Positions 9,303 through 17,833 of a stretch of DNA of 64,000 nt are shown in pieces. Each line of letters opens with the position of its first letter. The first letter of the stretch is position 1. The notes beneath the pieces were generated by a model. It had not been told where the DNA came from. It saw only the letters and a list, made by a program, of their open reading frames with translations, and did no database searches. The DNA comes from Asticcacaulis endophyticus (GTDB lineage: Bacteria > Pseudomonadota > Alphaproteobacteria > Caulobacterales > Caulobacteraceae): NCBI RefSeq assembly GCF_014652575.1, contig NZ_BMZB01000001.1:1355722-1419721 (forward strand), written 5' to 3'. The position numbers and the translations under genes are program-made.

Positions 9303-10832
9303 ATGCAAAACCCGATTTCCAGGATTATCATCGTGGGCGGCGGCACCGCCGGCTGGATGAGTGCGGCGGCCCTTAGCGTCGCAGTGCCCAAAGAGGTTGA
9401 GGTACTGCTGATCGAATCCGAAGAGATCGGCATCATCGGCGTGGGGGAGGCCACCGTCCCGGCCATCCGTTTTTTCAACGACCATATCGGCCTGAATGAA
9501 GCCGAGTTTGTGCGCGCGACCGAAGCAACCTTCAAGCTGGGGATCGAGTTTCGCGGCTGGGGCCATGAGACGAACCGCTATTTTCACGGCTTTGGCGATT
9601 TCGGCGACGACCATCAGGCCATCAGCGCCTACGCCCTGTGGCGCAGGCTCAGGTCGCTCGGGGATCAGACGCCGCTGGAGGCGTTCAGCCTGTCGGCGCA
9701 ACTGGCGCTGGCTGACCGCTTTTTCCCGCCCAATCCGGACCCGCGCTCGCCGATGCATAATTATAATTATGCGTTTCATTTCGACGCCTCGCTTTATGCG
9801 CGCTTTCTGCGCCGTCATGCCGAGGCGCGCGGCGTCAAGCGCCTGAATGCCAAAATCAGCGGCGTTAATTTGCGCAGCGAAGATGGGTTTATCGAGAGCG
9901 TGACCCTTGAGGACGGACGCGTCGAGGCGGCCGATTTCTTCATCGACTGTTCCGGTTTCCGCGGCCTGCTGATCGAAGGCGCGCTTAAGACCGGCTATAC
10001 GGACTGGAGTCATTATCTGCCGGTGGACCGGGCCTGGGCGGTGCCGTGTGAACGGACAGATCCGTTGCAGCCCTATACCGTGTCGACGGCGCGGGAGGCT
10101 GGCTGGCAGTGGCGTATCCCGCTTCAGCATCGCACGGGCAACGGCCATGTTTTTTCATCAAACTTTACCGATGAACAGAGCGCGCTGGACACACTGATGG
10201 CTAATCTGGATGGGGCCCCGCTCAAAGACCCGATGCTGATCCGCTTTACGACCGGCTACCGCAACAAGTTCTGGAATAAGAACTGCATTTGCACGGGTCT
10301 GGCGTCCGGCTTTATTGAGCCGCTGGAATCGACCTCGATCAATTTCATCCAGAACCTGATTGTGAGGTTTCTGGAGTTCTACCCCAGCCGCAGCCATTCT
10401 CAGGCCATTGAGGATGAGTTTAACCGTATGGTACTGAGGGAATATGAGCGGGTACGAGATTTCATCATCCTTCACTATCGCCTCAATACCCGTCAGGACG
10501 GCGAGTTGTGGCGTTATTGCGTGGACATGCCGATCCCTGACAGTCTTCAGACGCGGATGGATCTGTTTGCCCACTGTGGCCGGGTCATTACCGAGGACCG
10601 TGATACGTTTAAGCTGCCGAGCTGGACGGCTATTTTTAACGGGCAGGGTGTCGTCTCCGATATCTATGATCCTCTCGCCGACCGTCTGGGCGAGTTCGAA
10701 CTGCGCAGCCTGATGCGCCAGCGTCTGGCGGAAATCGAGAAGGTGACCCAACAGTTGCCGAGCCATGCCGAGTTTATCGCCCGTCACTGTGCCTCAGAGG
10801 CCTTTCTCAAGCCGGTCATGGCTCAGGCATGA
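9303..10832 (+). CDS. FAD-dependent tryptophan-halogenase family protein
   Basis: 509 residues. It has the FAD-binding start RIIIVGGGTAGWMSAAAL, the GVGEATVP segment, the ATFKLGIEF stretch carrying the lysine that in PrnA-type halogenases forms the halogenating species, and the WxWxIP motif (GWQWRIPLQHRTGNG) that keeps these enzymes from acting as plain monooxygenases. Relatives near TBDR genes (for example BrvH of Brevundimonas and Xcc proteins) brominate indoles; their natural substrate is unknown. ATG 9303 is chosen by its alignment with the fold start; a longer frame begins upstream inside the terminator. It overlaps the next gene by ATGA. Confidence 0.9.
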   Translation: MQNPISRIIIVGGGTAGWMSAAALSVAVPKEVEVLLIESEEIGIIGVGEATVPAIRFFNDHIGLNEAEFVRATEATFKLGIEFRGWGHETNRYFHGFGDFGDDHQAISAYALWRRLRSLGDQTPLEAFSLSAQLALADRFFPPNPDPRSPMHNYNYAFHFDASLYARFLRRHAEARGVKRLNAKISGVNLRSEDGFIESVTLEDGRVEAADFFIDCSGFRGLLIEGALKTGYTDWSHYLPVDRAWAVPCERTDPLQPYTVSTAREAGWQWRIPLQHRTGNGHVFSSNFTDEQSALDTLMANLDGAPLKDPMLIRFTTGYRNKFWNKNCICTGLASGFIEPLESTSINFIQNLIVRFLEFYPSRSHSQAIEDEFNRMVLREYERVRDFIILHYRLNTRQDGELWRYCVDMPIPDSLQTRMDLFAHCGRVITEDRDTFKLPSWTAIFNGQGVVSDIYDPLADRLGEFELRSLMRQRLAEIEKVTQQLPSHAEFIARHCASEAFLKPVMAQA

Positions 10833-12346
10833 GCGCACAGCTAGAACATATCGTCATTGCCGGGGGTGGCGCTGCCGGATGGATGTGTGCCGCCGCATTG
10901 GCGAAATTTGTGCCGACGTCTACCCGTGTGACCCTGATTGAGTCTGAAGAAATCGGTATTATCGGGGTAGGAGAAGCGTCTATTCCGCCCCTGATCGCCT
11001 TTAATCGTTTGCTTGGGATTGATGAGCGCGATTTCATGGTGCAGACCCGTGGCACTTTTAAACTGGGGATCGAGTTTGTCGACTGGTCGCGCAAGGGGGC
11101 AAGCTATCTGCACCCCTTTGCCCGGCACGGCAGTGATATCGACGCTGCCGGATTTCATGCCTACTGGTTGCGGGCGCGCAAGCTGGGGATTGCGCCGGAT
11201 CTATCCCAGTTCAATCTCGGCACGCTTTTGTGCGCTCAAAACCGGTTTGCGTTTCCAAAGACGGGCCCAACCGCTCTGTCGACCTTAAGCTATGCCTATC
11301 ACTTTGATGCCGGGCTTTATGCGCAGTATCTGCGCGGCTTTGCTGAGGCCCGTTCGGTTCAACGTCTGGAAGGCAAGATCACCGTCGTGGCGACCGACAG
11401 TGCCACCGGTCATGTGACCACACTGCGGCTTGAGGACGGTCGCGAAGTCAGTGGCGATCTGTTTATCGACTGCACGGGCTTTCGGGCGTTGCTGACCGGC
11501 GGGGCGCTGGGCACAGCCTATGATGACTGGACGGGGCTTTTGCCGTGTGACCGGGCCGTCGCGGTGCCGTCGGCACGCACCACGCCGCTGACGCCCTATA
11601 CACGGGCGACGGCGCGTGAGGCGGGCTGGCAATGGCGCATCCCGCTTCAGCATCGCACCGGCAACGGCTATGTCTATTCCAGCGCGCACCTGAGTGACGA
11701 GGCCGCAGCAAAGGTTCTGCTCGGTAATCTGGATGGTGAAGCGCTGGGTGATCCGAGGCTGGTGAAGTTCAAAACCGGTGTGCGCCGTGAAGCCTGGGTC
11801 AAGAACGTCATTGCCATGGGACTGGCCTGCGGATTTCTGGAACCGCTCGAATCCACGGCCATACATCTGATCCAGAAAAGCGTGCTGAACCTGATCCAGA
11901 TGATGCCGGATAAAGGATATTCTGAGGCGCTGCGGCAGCAATATAACCGACAGATCCGCTTTGAATACGAGGATGTCCGCGATTTTCTGGTGCTGCACTA
12001 TAAGGCCACGGTGCGCGACGACAGCCCTTTCTGGCGCGACATGGCGGCGCAGACCATATCCGACAGCCTGCAACACCGGCTGGATTTATTCAGAGATACC
12101 GGGCGCATCGTCGTGGAAAGCCGCGAACTGTTTAAGCTCGATTCCTGGTTGTCGGTGCTGATCGGGCAGGAGGTCATCCCGACAGGCTATGACCCGCTGG
12201 CAGAGCGGATGGGGGCTGATGAATTGCAGCGAAATCTGGCCTTGATGGCTGAGGCTTTGGCCGCGGCCGCGCGTCAGGCTCCGACCCACGATGACGTTCT
12301 GAAAACCTATTGCGCAGCCTTGGCGACGGGTGGTGTCGGCGCGTAA
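10829..12346 (+). CDS. second FAD-dependent tryptophan-halogenase family protein
   Basis: 505 residues, paralogous to the gene before it and translationally coupled to it by an ATGA overlap. It shows IVIAGGGAAGWMCAAAL, GVGEASIPP, GTFKLGIEF with the candidate catalytic lysine, and AGWQWRIPLQHRTGNGYVYSS with the WxWxIP motif. Both proteins therefore keep the residues expected of active halogenases. A flavin reductase is needed to supply FADH2 but none lies beside them. The pair may act on a ligand imported by the upstream receptor, which is an inference from gene order. The substrate is unknown. Confidence 0.9.
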   Translation: MSAQLEHIVIAGGGAAGWMCAAALAKFVPTSTRVTLIESEEIGIIGVGEASIPPLIAFNRLLGIDERDFMVQTRGTFKLGIEFVDWSRKGASYLHPFARHGSDIDAAGFHAYWLRARKLGIAPDLSQFNLGTLLCAQNRFAFPKTGPTALSTLSYAYHFDAGLYAQYLRGFAEARSVQRLEGKITVVATDSATGHVTTLRLEDGREVSGDLFIDCTGFRALLTGGALGTAYDDWTGLLPCDRAVAVPSARTTPLTPYTRATAREAGWQWRIPLQHRTGNGYVYSSAHLSDEAAAKVLLGNLDGEALGDPRLVKFKTGVRREAWVKNVIAMGLACGFLEPLESTAIHLIQKSVLNLIQMMPDKGYSEALRQQYNRQIRFEYEDVRDFLVLHYKATVRDDSPFWRDMAAQTISDSLQHRLDLFRDTGRIVVESRELFKLDSWLSVLIGQEVIPTGYDPLAERMGADELQRNLALMAEALAAAARQAPTHDDVLKTYCAALATGGVGA

Positions 12347-12694
12347 CCGGCCACCGCCAACCGGCGAATCATCAATGGTGCGCTGCGGAATCGGCATTAA
12401 CGTCAAAAAAACCTAAGTTACGAAATTTTTTTATGAATTTTTCGCGTAAAGGTTAATTTTCGTCTCTTGAGGGCGCTTTCGCAATTGTCAGGCAAATTTC
12501 TTGGCTAATTATAAGTATTTGCTGAAAATCGAACTTTGTACGATTTGCGCGTAAAGGGCGAAAAATGAAAAAAATTGACGCCCGGCGATTTTTTCAGTTG
12601 CAAATTAACGCCAAAACGCGCTTTTTGAAATTTGATTTATTTAATCGGGAAGGGCCTATAAAGAGCCTTCGTCACCGAACACAGGGTAGGGTAC
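12347..12694. other. AT-rich promoter region upstream of the FHS transporter gene
   Basis: 348 bp with no gene. It contains several A/T tracts, two similar GCGTAAAGG boxes (near 12444 and 12549) and a TTGACG-type -35 candidate near 12575. The region looks like a complex promoter, but I could not fix one operator. Confidence 0.45.
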
Positions 12695-14044
12695 ATGTCC
12701 GAACCAACAAGTAGCGCCAAAAAAGGCTCCGGCCTTGTCTTGGCGGTCATCTACGTTACGGCGCTTTTTTTCATATGGGCGTTCGTCACCAATTTGCTAG
12801 ATCCATTGCTGAAGGCCATGAAGACGGTCTTCACGCTTAACAACCTCGAAGCCAATCTGACCGGCTTTGCGTTCTTCATCGCTTACGGGGTTATGTCATT
12901 CCCGTCGGCCGCGTTCCTGTCGAAATTCGGCTATGCTAAGTCGGTTCTGCTCGGCCTTGGCGGCATTGTCATTGGCTGCCTGATTGCGCTGGTCGCCACC
13001 AAGGTTCAAATCTATCCAGTCTTCCTCGTCGCTTTGTTTACCATGGCATCGGGCGTGACCCTGTTGCAGGTGGCGGCCAACCCGCTGATCGCGTCGCTGG
13101 GTAAGCCTTCTGACTCGGCCTTCCGCCTCAACCTGTCTCAGGCGTTTAACTCGCTGGGTGCGGCTTGCGGTATGTTCTTCGGCGCAACCTTCCTCTTGGG
13201 CGGCGACATCTTCAAGGAAGACGTCGTGGTCACCGAAACCCTGCGTCAGGAAACCCTGTCGTTTGTGGGCAATGTCTACTTCCTGATCGCCGCCGCTCTG
13301 GCTGTGTTCATCGTGGCCATCTGGCTGGTGCGTCAGAAAATCACCGACGCAGCCCCGAAAATGGGCCATCTGGTGTCGCCGTTCTCGGCGCTTCAGTCCA
13401 AGTGGGCTAATCTGGGGGCTATCGGCATCTTCCTTTATGTTGGTGCGGAAGTCGCAATCTCCCTGAACCTGCTGTTGTTCCTTGAGCAAAAGAACATCTT
13501 CAACCTCGGCGCTCAGGAAGCCGGTAAGCTGATCACCTTCTACATGTTGTTTGCCATGATCGGTCGCTTTGCCGGCTCGGCCATGCTGAAGTTCATCAAG
13601 GGGCACATCCTGCTGGGCGTATTTGCCGTCGGTGCAATGATCATGTGCGGTATCGTGATCGGTACGAACGGCATGGTGCCTTCGGATATGAATTCGACGG
13701 TTAATCTGCTGGGCGTTGATCTGCCTCTGACCACGGGCGTCATTCCTGGCTTTGCGGCTTTGCTGGTGGGGCTGTTCAACTCGATCATGTTCCCGACCAT
13801 CTTCACCCTGACGCTGGAACGCTCGACCGCCGCCACTTCGGCAACGTCGGGTCTTCTGGTGCTGGCGATTGTCGGTGGTGCGTTCCTGCCGCTGGCTTTC
13901 GGGGCAATCACCGATGCGACCGGCAGCCGTAACCTCGGCTTTATCGCGCCGCTTCTGTGCTACGTCTATGTGCTGTGGTTTGCCATTGTGGCACCCAAAG
14001 CACCGGTCCATGCCATCGAAGAAGGCGTGTCGTCAGGCCACTAA
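12695..14044 (+). CDS. FHS-family sugar MFS transporter (glucose/galactose/N-acetylglucosamine type)
   Basis: 449 residues with about twelve membrane segments. The N-terminus FFIWAFVTNLLDPLLKAMK is the hallmark of GluP/NagP-like members of the fucose permease family, and LQVAANPLIASLG and LNLSQAFNSLG follow as in that group. It should import a hexose by proton symport. It is different from the permease at the window start. A terminator follows, then a Mak-like ROK sugar kinase in the same direction, which suggests uptake and phosphorylation of a hexose such as fructose, mannose or glucose. The precise sugar is inferred. Confidence 0.88.
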   Translation: MSEPTSSAKKGSGLVLAVIYVTALFFIWAFVTNLLDPLLKAMKTVFTLNNLEANLTGFAFFIAYGVMSFPSAAFLSKFGYAKSVLLGLGGIVIGCLIALVATKVQIYPVFLVALFTMASGVTLLQVAANPLIASLGKPSDSAFRLNLSQAFNSLGAACGMFFGATFLLGGDIFKEDVVVTETLRQETLSFVGNVYFLIAAALAVFIVAIWLVRQKITDAAPKMGHLVSPFSALQSKWANLGAIGIFLYVGAEVAISLNLLLFLEQKNIFNLGAQEAGKLITFYMLFAMIGRFAGSAMLKFIKGHILLGVFAVGAMIMCGIVIGTNGMVPSDMNSTVNLLGVDLPLTTGVIPGFAALLVGLFNSIMFPTIFTLTLERSTAATSATSGLLVLAIVGGAFLPLAFGAITDATGSRNLGFIAPLLCYVYVLWFAIVAPKAPVHAIEEGVSSGH

Positions 14045-14074
14045 TCTGGCCAAACAACGCTGAACTGTAAACGA

Positions 14075-14115
14075 GGGCCCCTGCTTAAGCCTTAAACAGG
14101 CGGGGGCCTTTTTAT
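14075..14115 (+). terminator. Rho-independent terminator after the transporter gene
   Basis: A GGGCCCCTG arm pairs with CGGGGGCC around a loop containing TTAAGCCTTAA, followed by TTTTTAT. Confidence 0.8.
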
Positions 14116-14132
14116 TTGAGTATTTTTCGTAC

Positions 14133-14176
14133 GCGCATCTATCCCGAAAACCGCTTCACACGTTTTGGGATGCGCT
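14133..14176. repeat. palindromic intergenic repeat, copy 1
   Basis: Inverted arms GCGCATC...CCCGAAAA and TTTTGGGATGCGC flank the conserved centre CCGCTTCACAC. The same element recurs at 16795-16860 (inverted), 19051-19122 and 58087-58135. Confidence 0.8.
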
Positions 14177-14210
14177 CTAAAAAACGGCTGAGGCCGATCT
14201 GGGATAAAAG

Positions 14211-15134
14211 ATGCTTTATATTGGCGTTGATTTTGGGGGCACGAAGATCGAGGCAGCGGCGCTGTCGGCGGACGGAACCTTCCTCAGTCGCCAGCGTGAG
14301 CCCAATCCCGGCAGTTATCCGGCGGCTATTCGTCTGGTCAGTGACCTGATCGCGCGGGTGGAGACTGAGGCAAAAACCAAGGCGCCGGAACTTGAGCGTG
14401 TTAGCGCTACCGTAGGTATTGGCTCGCCCGGTTCCCTATCGCCGCGCACCGGGGTCATGCGCAATTCAAATTCGACCTATCTGAATGGTAAGCCGTTCCG
14501 TCAGGATCTGGAAACCGCACTGGGGCGGCCGATCCGGCTGGCCAATGATGCCAATTGTCTGGCGCTCAGCGAAGCCGTCGATGGGGCGGGGGCAGGGGCC
14601 GGTTCTGTCTTTGCGATTATCGTTGGCACCGGCTGCGGGGGCGGGCTGGTCGTCAATGGTCATCTGGCCGAAGGTGCCAATGGCATCGCCGGTGAGTGGG
14701 GCCATATGCCGTTGCCGTGGCCTAAGCCGGAGGAATATCCCGGTCCGAAATGCTGGTGTGGCCTGCAGGGCTGCCTTGAGACCTGGGTGTCCGGCACCGG
14801 CTTTGCCCGCGATTTTGCCGAAACGACAGGCCGGCATCTGAAAGGCGAGGACATTATCGGAGCCATGCGCGCCGGAGATCGTCAGGCCATGGCGGCGTTT
14901 GATCGTTTGCTCAGCCGGCTGGGCCGCAGCATGGCGACTATTGTCAATATCCTTGACCCCGAAGTGTTTGTCTTTGGGGGCGGGCTGTCGAACGTGCCGG
15001 AAATCTATGAGCGGTTGCCGGGGTTGATTGAGCCCTATGTCTTTTCCGATGGCTGGCAGGCGCGCCTTATTGCCGCCCGCTGGGGGGATTCTTCCGGGGT
15101 GCGCGGGGCGGCCTATCTATGGCGCGAAGGCTAA
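14211..15134 (+). CDS. mak: ROK-family sugar kinase, Mak (manno)fructokinase-like
   Basis: 307 residues. The phosphate-binding start IGVDFGGTKIEAAAL, RNSNSTYLNGKPFRQDLE, RLANDANCLALSEAVDGA, the GTGCGGGLVVNG loop and the zinc site in AGEWGHMPLPWP plus CWCGLQGCLETWVSGTG follow E. coli Mak very closely, including NILDPEVFVFGGGLSNV and GDSSGVRGAAYLW. It phosphorylates fructose or mannose, possibly glucose, with ATP in the cytoplasm. The catalytic Asp lies in NDANC. It lies downstream of the FHS transporter, separated by a terminator and a repeat, so it may have its own promoter. Confidence 0.88.
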   Translation: MLYIGVDFGGTKIEAAALSADGTFLSRQREPNPGSYPAAIRLVSDLIARVETEAKTKAPELERVSATVGIGSPGSLSPRTGVMRNSNSTYLNGKPFRQDLETALGRPIRLANDANCLALSEAVDGAGAGAGSVFAIIVGTGCGGGLVVNGHLAEGANGIAGEWGHMPLPWPKPEEYPGPKCWCGLQGCLETWVSGTGFARDFAETTGRHLKGEDIIGAMRAGDRQAMAAFDRLLSRLGRSMATIVNILDPEVFVFGGGLSNVPEIYERLPGLIEPYVFSDGWQARLIAARWGDSSGVRGAAYLWREG

Positions 15135-15236
15135 AAAACCGACGCTATGATATTTGGTCTGGGATTTTTATCTGGCAGATCAGTTGTTTTTAAGACAGAT
15201 AATGTCTGCGTAATTCATTAAAGTGGTCGCGGCGTT

Positions 15237-16793
15237 ATGGCGAAGGTCGGATTCAGGGTTGGGGTGGCAATAGGTCTGTGGCTGGCGATGTCCGCCATGG
15301 TTCAGGCGCAATCGCCAAAACCTGATGGCCCGGTGGTCAGGACGGCCCAAGGCGCGCTGATGGGCGAAACCGGCCCCAACAACAGCTTTGCGTTCAAGGG
15401 CGTGCCGTTTGCCAAGGCTCCGGTCGGAGATCTGCGCTGGCGCCCGCCTCAGCCGGTTGCGGCGTGGAAGGGCGTGCGGCTGGCCCAGAAAAGCGCACCG
15501 GCATGCTTGCAGGTGTCCTATGGCTGGAACGAAAAGGACGCGGCCTCCAGTGCCGAAGATTGCCTTTATCTGGAACTGCGCACCCCGACCCTTGAGACCG
15601 GTGCCAAAAAGCCGGTCATGGTCTTTATCCATGGCGGTGCCAATCGCGCCGGGGGCGGGTCGGGAACCATCTCCTCGGCTATGGTCGATGAGGGGGTTGT
15701 GCTGGTCAGCCTGCAATACCGGCTGGGCGTTCTGGGGTTCATGTCCCATCCGGCCTTAAGCGCCGAAAGCCCCAACAAGGTATCAGGCAACTATGCCCTG
15801 ATGGATCTGATCGCGGGGCTTGAGTGGGTGAAGGCTAATATTTCGGCCTTTGGCGGCGATCCGGATAATGTCACGATCTTTGGCCATAGCGCGGGCAGCC
15901 ACGATGTCGGGTTGCTGCTGACCTCGCCCTTGGCTAAAGGATTGTTCCATAAAGCGATCATGCAAAGCGGCACGCCGCAGTTCGGCATGGCCCCGCGTAC
16001 CCTTGCGCAGAATGAGGCGCTGGGGGTTGATCTGGCCAAGACCATTGGGCCGCGCACCGAAAAAGACCCGGCCAGTGCCCGCGCTTTGGCGGCCTTGCGC
16101 GCGGCACCGGCCAAGGCCCTGCAAGCGGCGGCGGATAAGCTTGATGCCCCGATCCCTGACGACAGCTTCGTCTGGCTGCAACCGACCGTGGATGGCTATG
16201 TCCTGCCGCGTGCGCCCGAAGATGTGTTCATGGACGGCGATCAGGCCAAGGTGCCACTCATCATCGGCATGTCGGCGCGTGAACTGGGCCTGCACGGCGG
16301 CAAGGAGGCGGTCTACAGCACCATCCAGCACGAGTTTGGTGAGCGCGCCTTTACCGCCAAGCGCTATTATAAGCTTGATATCAACCTCGATCCGCCCGCC
16401 GATCCGGTGCTGGGCTCTGCCGATCTGCAACTGGCGACCGATGTCAGCTTTCGCTGTCCGTCGGCGTGGGTGGCCGATCATCAAGCCTCAATCGGGCAAA
16501 AGGTCTGGCTCTATCAGCTTGATGTCGATGCTGATCCGGCAAAGCCCGTGGGGCATGGCTCGGAACTGGCCTTTGTGTTTAACCGCCCGCCTGCCGGCGC
16601 GACCTTAAGCGCCTGGCCGCCGATGATGAGCTACTGGACGCGGTTTGCGGCCACGGGTGAGCCGCGTGGGCCTAACCTTTTGGAATGGGCGGAGTTCGGG
16701 CTCGATGATAACTATATGGCGTTTTCGCGCGCCGGGCCGGTCGTTCGTCAGCGCCTGCGCGGCGGTATTTGCGATATGCTCAACCGGCCCTAA
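15237..16793 (+). CDS. secreted type-B carboxylesterase (para-nitrobenzyl esterase family)
   Basis: 518 residues with a signal peptide (VGVAIGLWLAMSAMVQA, cleaved after AQ), so exported. The fold shows GVPFAKAPVGDLRWRPPQP, the oxyanion-hole FIHGGANRAGGG, and the nucleophile elbow GHSAGS; most relatives have GESAG, so the residue before the nucleophilic Ser is unusual but tolerated. The catalytic His is probably in VGHGSELAFVF. It cleaves carboxylic ester bonds, and as an exported enzyme near sugar-uptake genes it could deacylate plant material. This role is inferred. Confidence 0.87.
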   Translation: MAKVGFRVGVAIGLWLAMSAMVQAQSPKPDGPVVRTAQGALMGETGPNNSFAFKGVPFAKAPVGDLRWRPPQPVAAWKGVRLAQKSAPACLQVSYGWNEKDAASSAEDCLYLELRTPTLETGAKKPVMVFIHGGANRAGGGSGTISSAMVDEGVVLVSLQYRLGVLGFMSHPALSAESPNKVSGNYALMDLIAGLEWVKANISAFGGDPDNVTIFGHSAGSHDVGLLLTSPLAKGLFHKAIMQSGTPQFGMAPRTLAQNEALGVDLAKTIGPRTEKDPASARALAALRAAPAKALQAAADKLDAPIPDDSFVWLQPTVDGYVLPRAPEDVFMDGDQAKVPLIIGMSARELGLHGGKEAVYSTIQHEFGERAFTAKRYYKLDINLDPPADPVLGSADLQLATDVSFRCPSAWVADHQASIGQKVWLYQLDVDADPAKPVGHGSELAFVFNRPPAGATLSAWPPMMSYWTRFAATGEPRGPNLLEWAEFGLDDNYMAFSRAGPVVRQRLRGGICDMLNRP

Positions 16794-16794
16794 A

Positions 16795-16860
16795 AGCGCA
16801 TTGGCTTCGCCGAACTACGTTTCCAAAAAGTGTGAAGCGGTTTTTGGGCTAAGATGCGCG
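16795..16860. repeat. palindromic intergenic repeat, copy 2 (inverted and degenerate)
   Basis: On the minus strand it reads CGCGCATCTTAGCCC, then AAAACCGCTTCACACTTTTT and ends in AATGCGCTT. It fills the gap between the convergent esterase and DUF2063 genes. Confidence 0.75.
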
Positions 16861-16863
16861 GCC

Positions 16864-17655
16864 CTAAACCGCCGCCACAAACAGGCCGTCGCGGATCACA
16901 TCGCCTAAGAATGCGTAGAGATCGTTCTGGTCGCGGCCATTCAGGTCTTTGAAGGTCTGGCACAGGTTTTCCGTGTCCAGAAGCGAGCTTAAAAACTGAT
17001 CCTGACGCGGACTTAGGCGCATCTGTCGCGGGACATGGTTTCTATCCCGCCAGACCAGTATCAGATCGCTGGCCGGGGCGACCTCGGTTACGGCCACACC
17101 TGCGGCGTGAAAGGCCTGATGCAGGCCAAGCACATCAAAGCCAACGTGCAAAATGTGCACCGACGGATGCAGGGCGACCGGTAACTCTCCCTCATCCAGC
17201 AACAGGTCGTCCATCTCCAGCCGATAAGCGCTTGCGGCCTTACGGGACTGGCAGATCGCCCATTCCAGTTGCACCAGATCATAGAGGTAGGGAAAGGCGC
17301 CCAAGGGGGGATGGGCCTGACAGTGGGCGGCGAAGCCTGACTGGCTGCCCCAGCCGTCATAAAGGGTGATGATATCGCGCACATAGGTGGCGCACAGGTC
17401 TCTGAATACTCCGTCGCTTAACGCCGCGCGGGTCACAGGGTAGTTGGCGTGCAAAAGGTCATGCAGGTGTTCGATCTGATCCTGCCGACGGGCCATAAGT
17501 CGGGCGCGGGCGACCTCTGCCCGGTCCGTGAGCGCGCCGGTGGCTGATCCGCAGCGATAGGCCACAATGTCGGCCAGACTTATATTGGCCGGGTGTAGAG
17601 ATGCCGCAGGAATAGGTGGAGGGGCCGGGCTGTGGCTATGGTTATCATCAGTCAT
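16864..17655 (-). CDS. DUF2063 (BufC/HvfC-like) protein, orphan
   Basis: 263 residues. The middle part resembles DUF2063 proteins: HLHDLLHANYPVTRAAL, FRDLCATYVRD and the FPYLYDLVQLEWA helix. Proteins of this family partner DUF692 multinuclear-iron enzymes in modifying small Cys-rich precursor peptides. Here no DUF692 or DUF2282 gene is adjacent; the complete set lies 18 kb away (36.9-38.8 kb). A SigF-type promoter stands about 90 nt upstream and a SigF/NrsF pair is divergent, so it should belong to the metal-stress regulon. Its N-terminus is Pro/His-rich. Confidence 0.75.
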   Translation of the reverse strand: MTDDNHSHSPAPPPIPAASLHPANISLADIVAYRCGSATGALTDRAEVARARLMARRQDQIEHLHDLLHANYPVTRAALSDGVFRDLCATYVRDIITLYDGWGSQSGFAAHCQAHPPLGAFPYLYDLVQLEWAICQSRKAASAYRLEMDDLLLDEGELPVALHPSVHILHVGFDVLGLHQAFHAAGVAVTEVAPASDLILVWRDRNHVPRQMRLSPRQDQFLSSLLDTENLCQTFKDLNGRDQNDLYAFLGDVIRDGLFVAAV

Positions 17656-17660
17656 CAGAC

Positions 17661-17690
17661 ATTATCCCCCATTATCCCCCATTATCCCCA
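17661..17690. repeat. three tandem 10-bp repeats in the leader of the DUF2063 gene
   Basis: ATTATCCCCC occurs three times in a row (last base of copy 3 differs). On the transcribed minus strand each unit is GGGGGATAAT, and the last one provides the ribosome-binding purines before ATG 17655. Confidence 0.8.
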
Positions 17691-17744
17691 AGTGCGGGCC
17701 AAACCGTAATAGCGCGTAATCTGAGCATACGGCTCAATGGACTT

Positions 17745-17770
17745 TACGGTTCAGACGGCCATCAGGTTAC
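17745..17770 (-). promoter_or_regulatory. SigF-type ECF promoter for the orphan DUF2063 gene
   Basis: On the minus strand GTAACC (17770-17765) and CGTA (17748-17745) are separated by exactly 16 nt, one base from the GTAACC-N16-CGAA pattern that I recall for Caulobacter SigF. The same pattern occurs perfectly at 35658-35683 and 36881-36906. It is read toward the gene starting at 17655. Confidence 0.7.
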
Positions 17771-17833
17771 ATCCCCCATAAAATATTTGTGGGTTTGGGG
17801 CCTTATGACAAAAAAGGTCGATTTTTTCTGAGG

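Noticed and set aside
12896..14011. 371-codon open frame antisense to the FHS transporter
   Set aside because: Its composition (rich in Gln, Arg, His, Asp) is that of an antisense shadow in GC-rich DNA, there is no ribosome site, and the sense frame is an unmistakable transporter.
14211..15134. ROK protein as a transcriptional regulator
   Set aside because: It lacks a DNA-binding domain and follows Mak closely over its full length.
17661..17690. Possible CRISPR-like repeats
   Set aside because: Three contiguous 10-bp units without spacers are a simple tandem repeat. No CRISPR array or cas gene is seen in the window.
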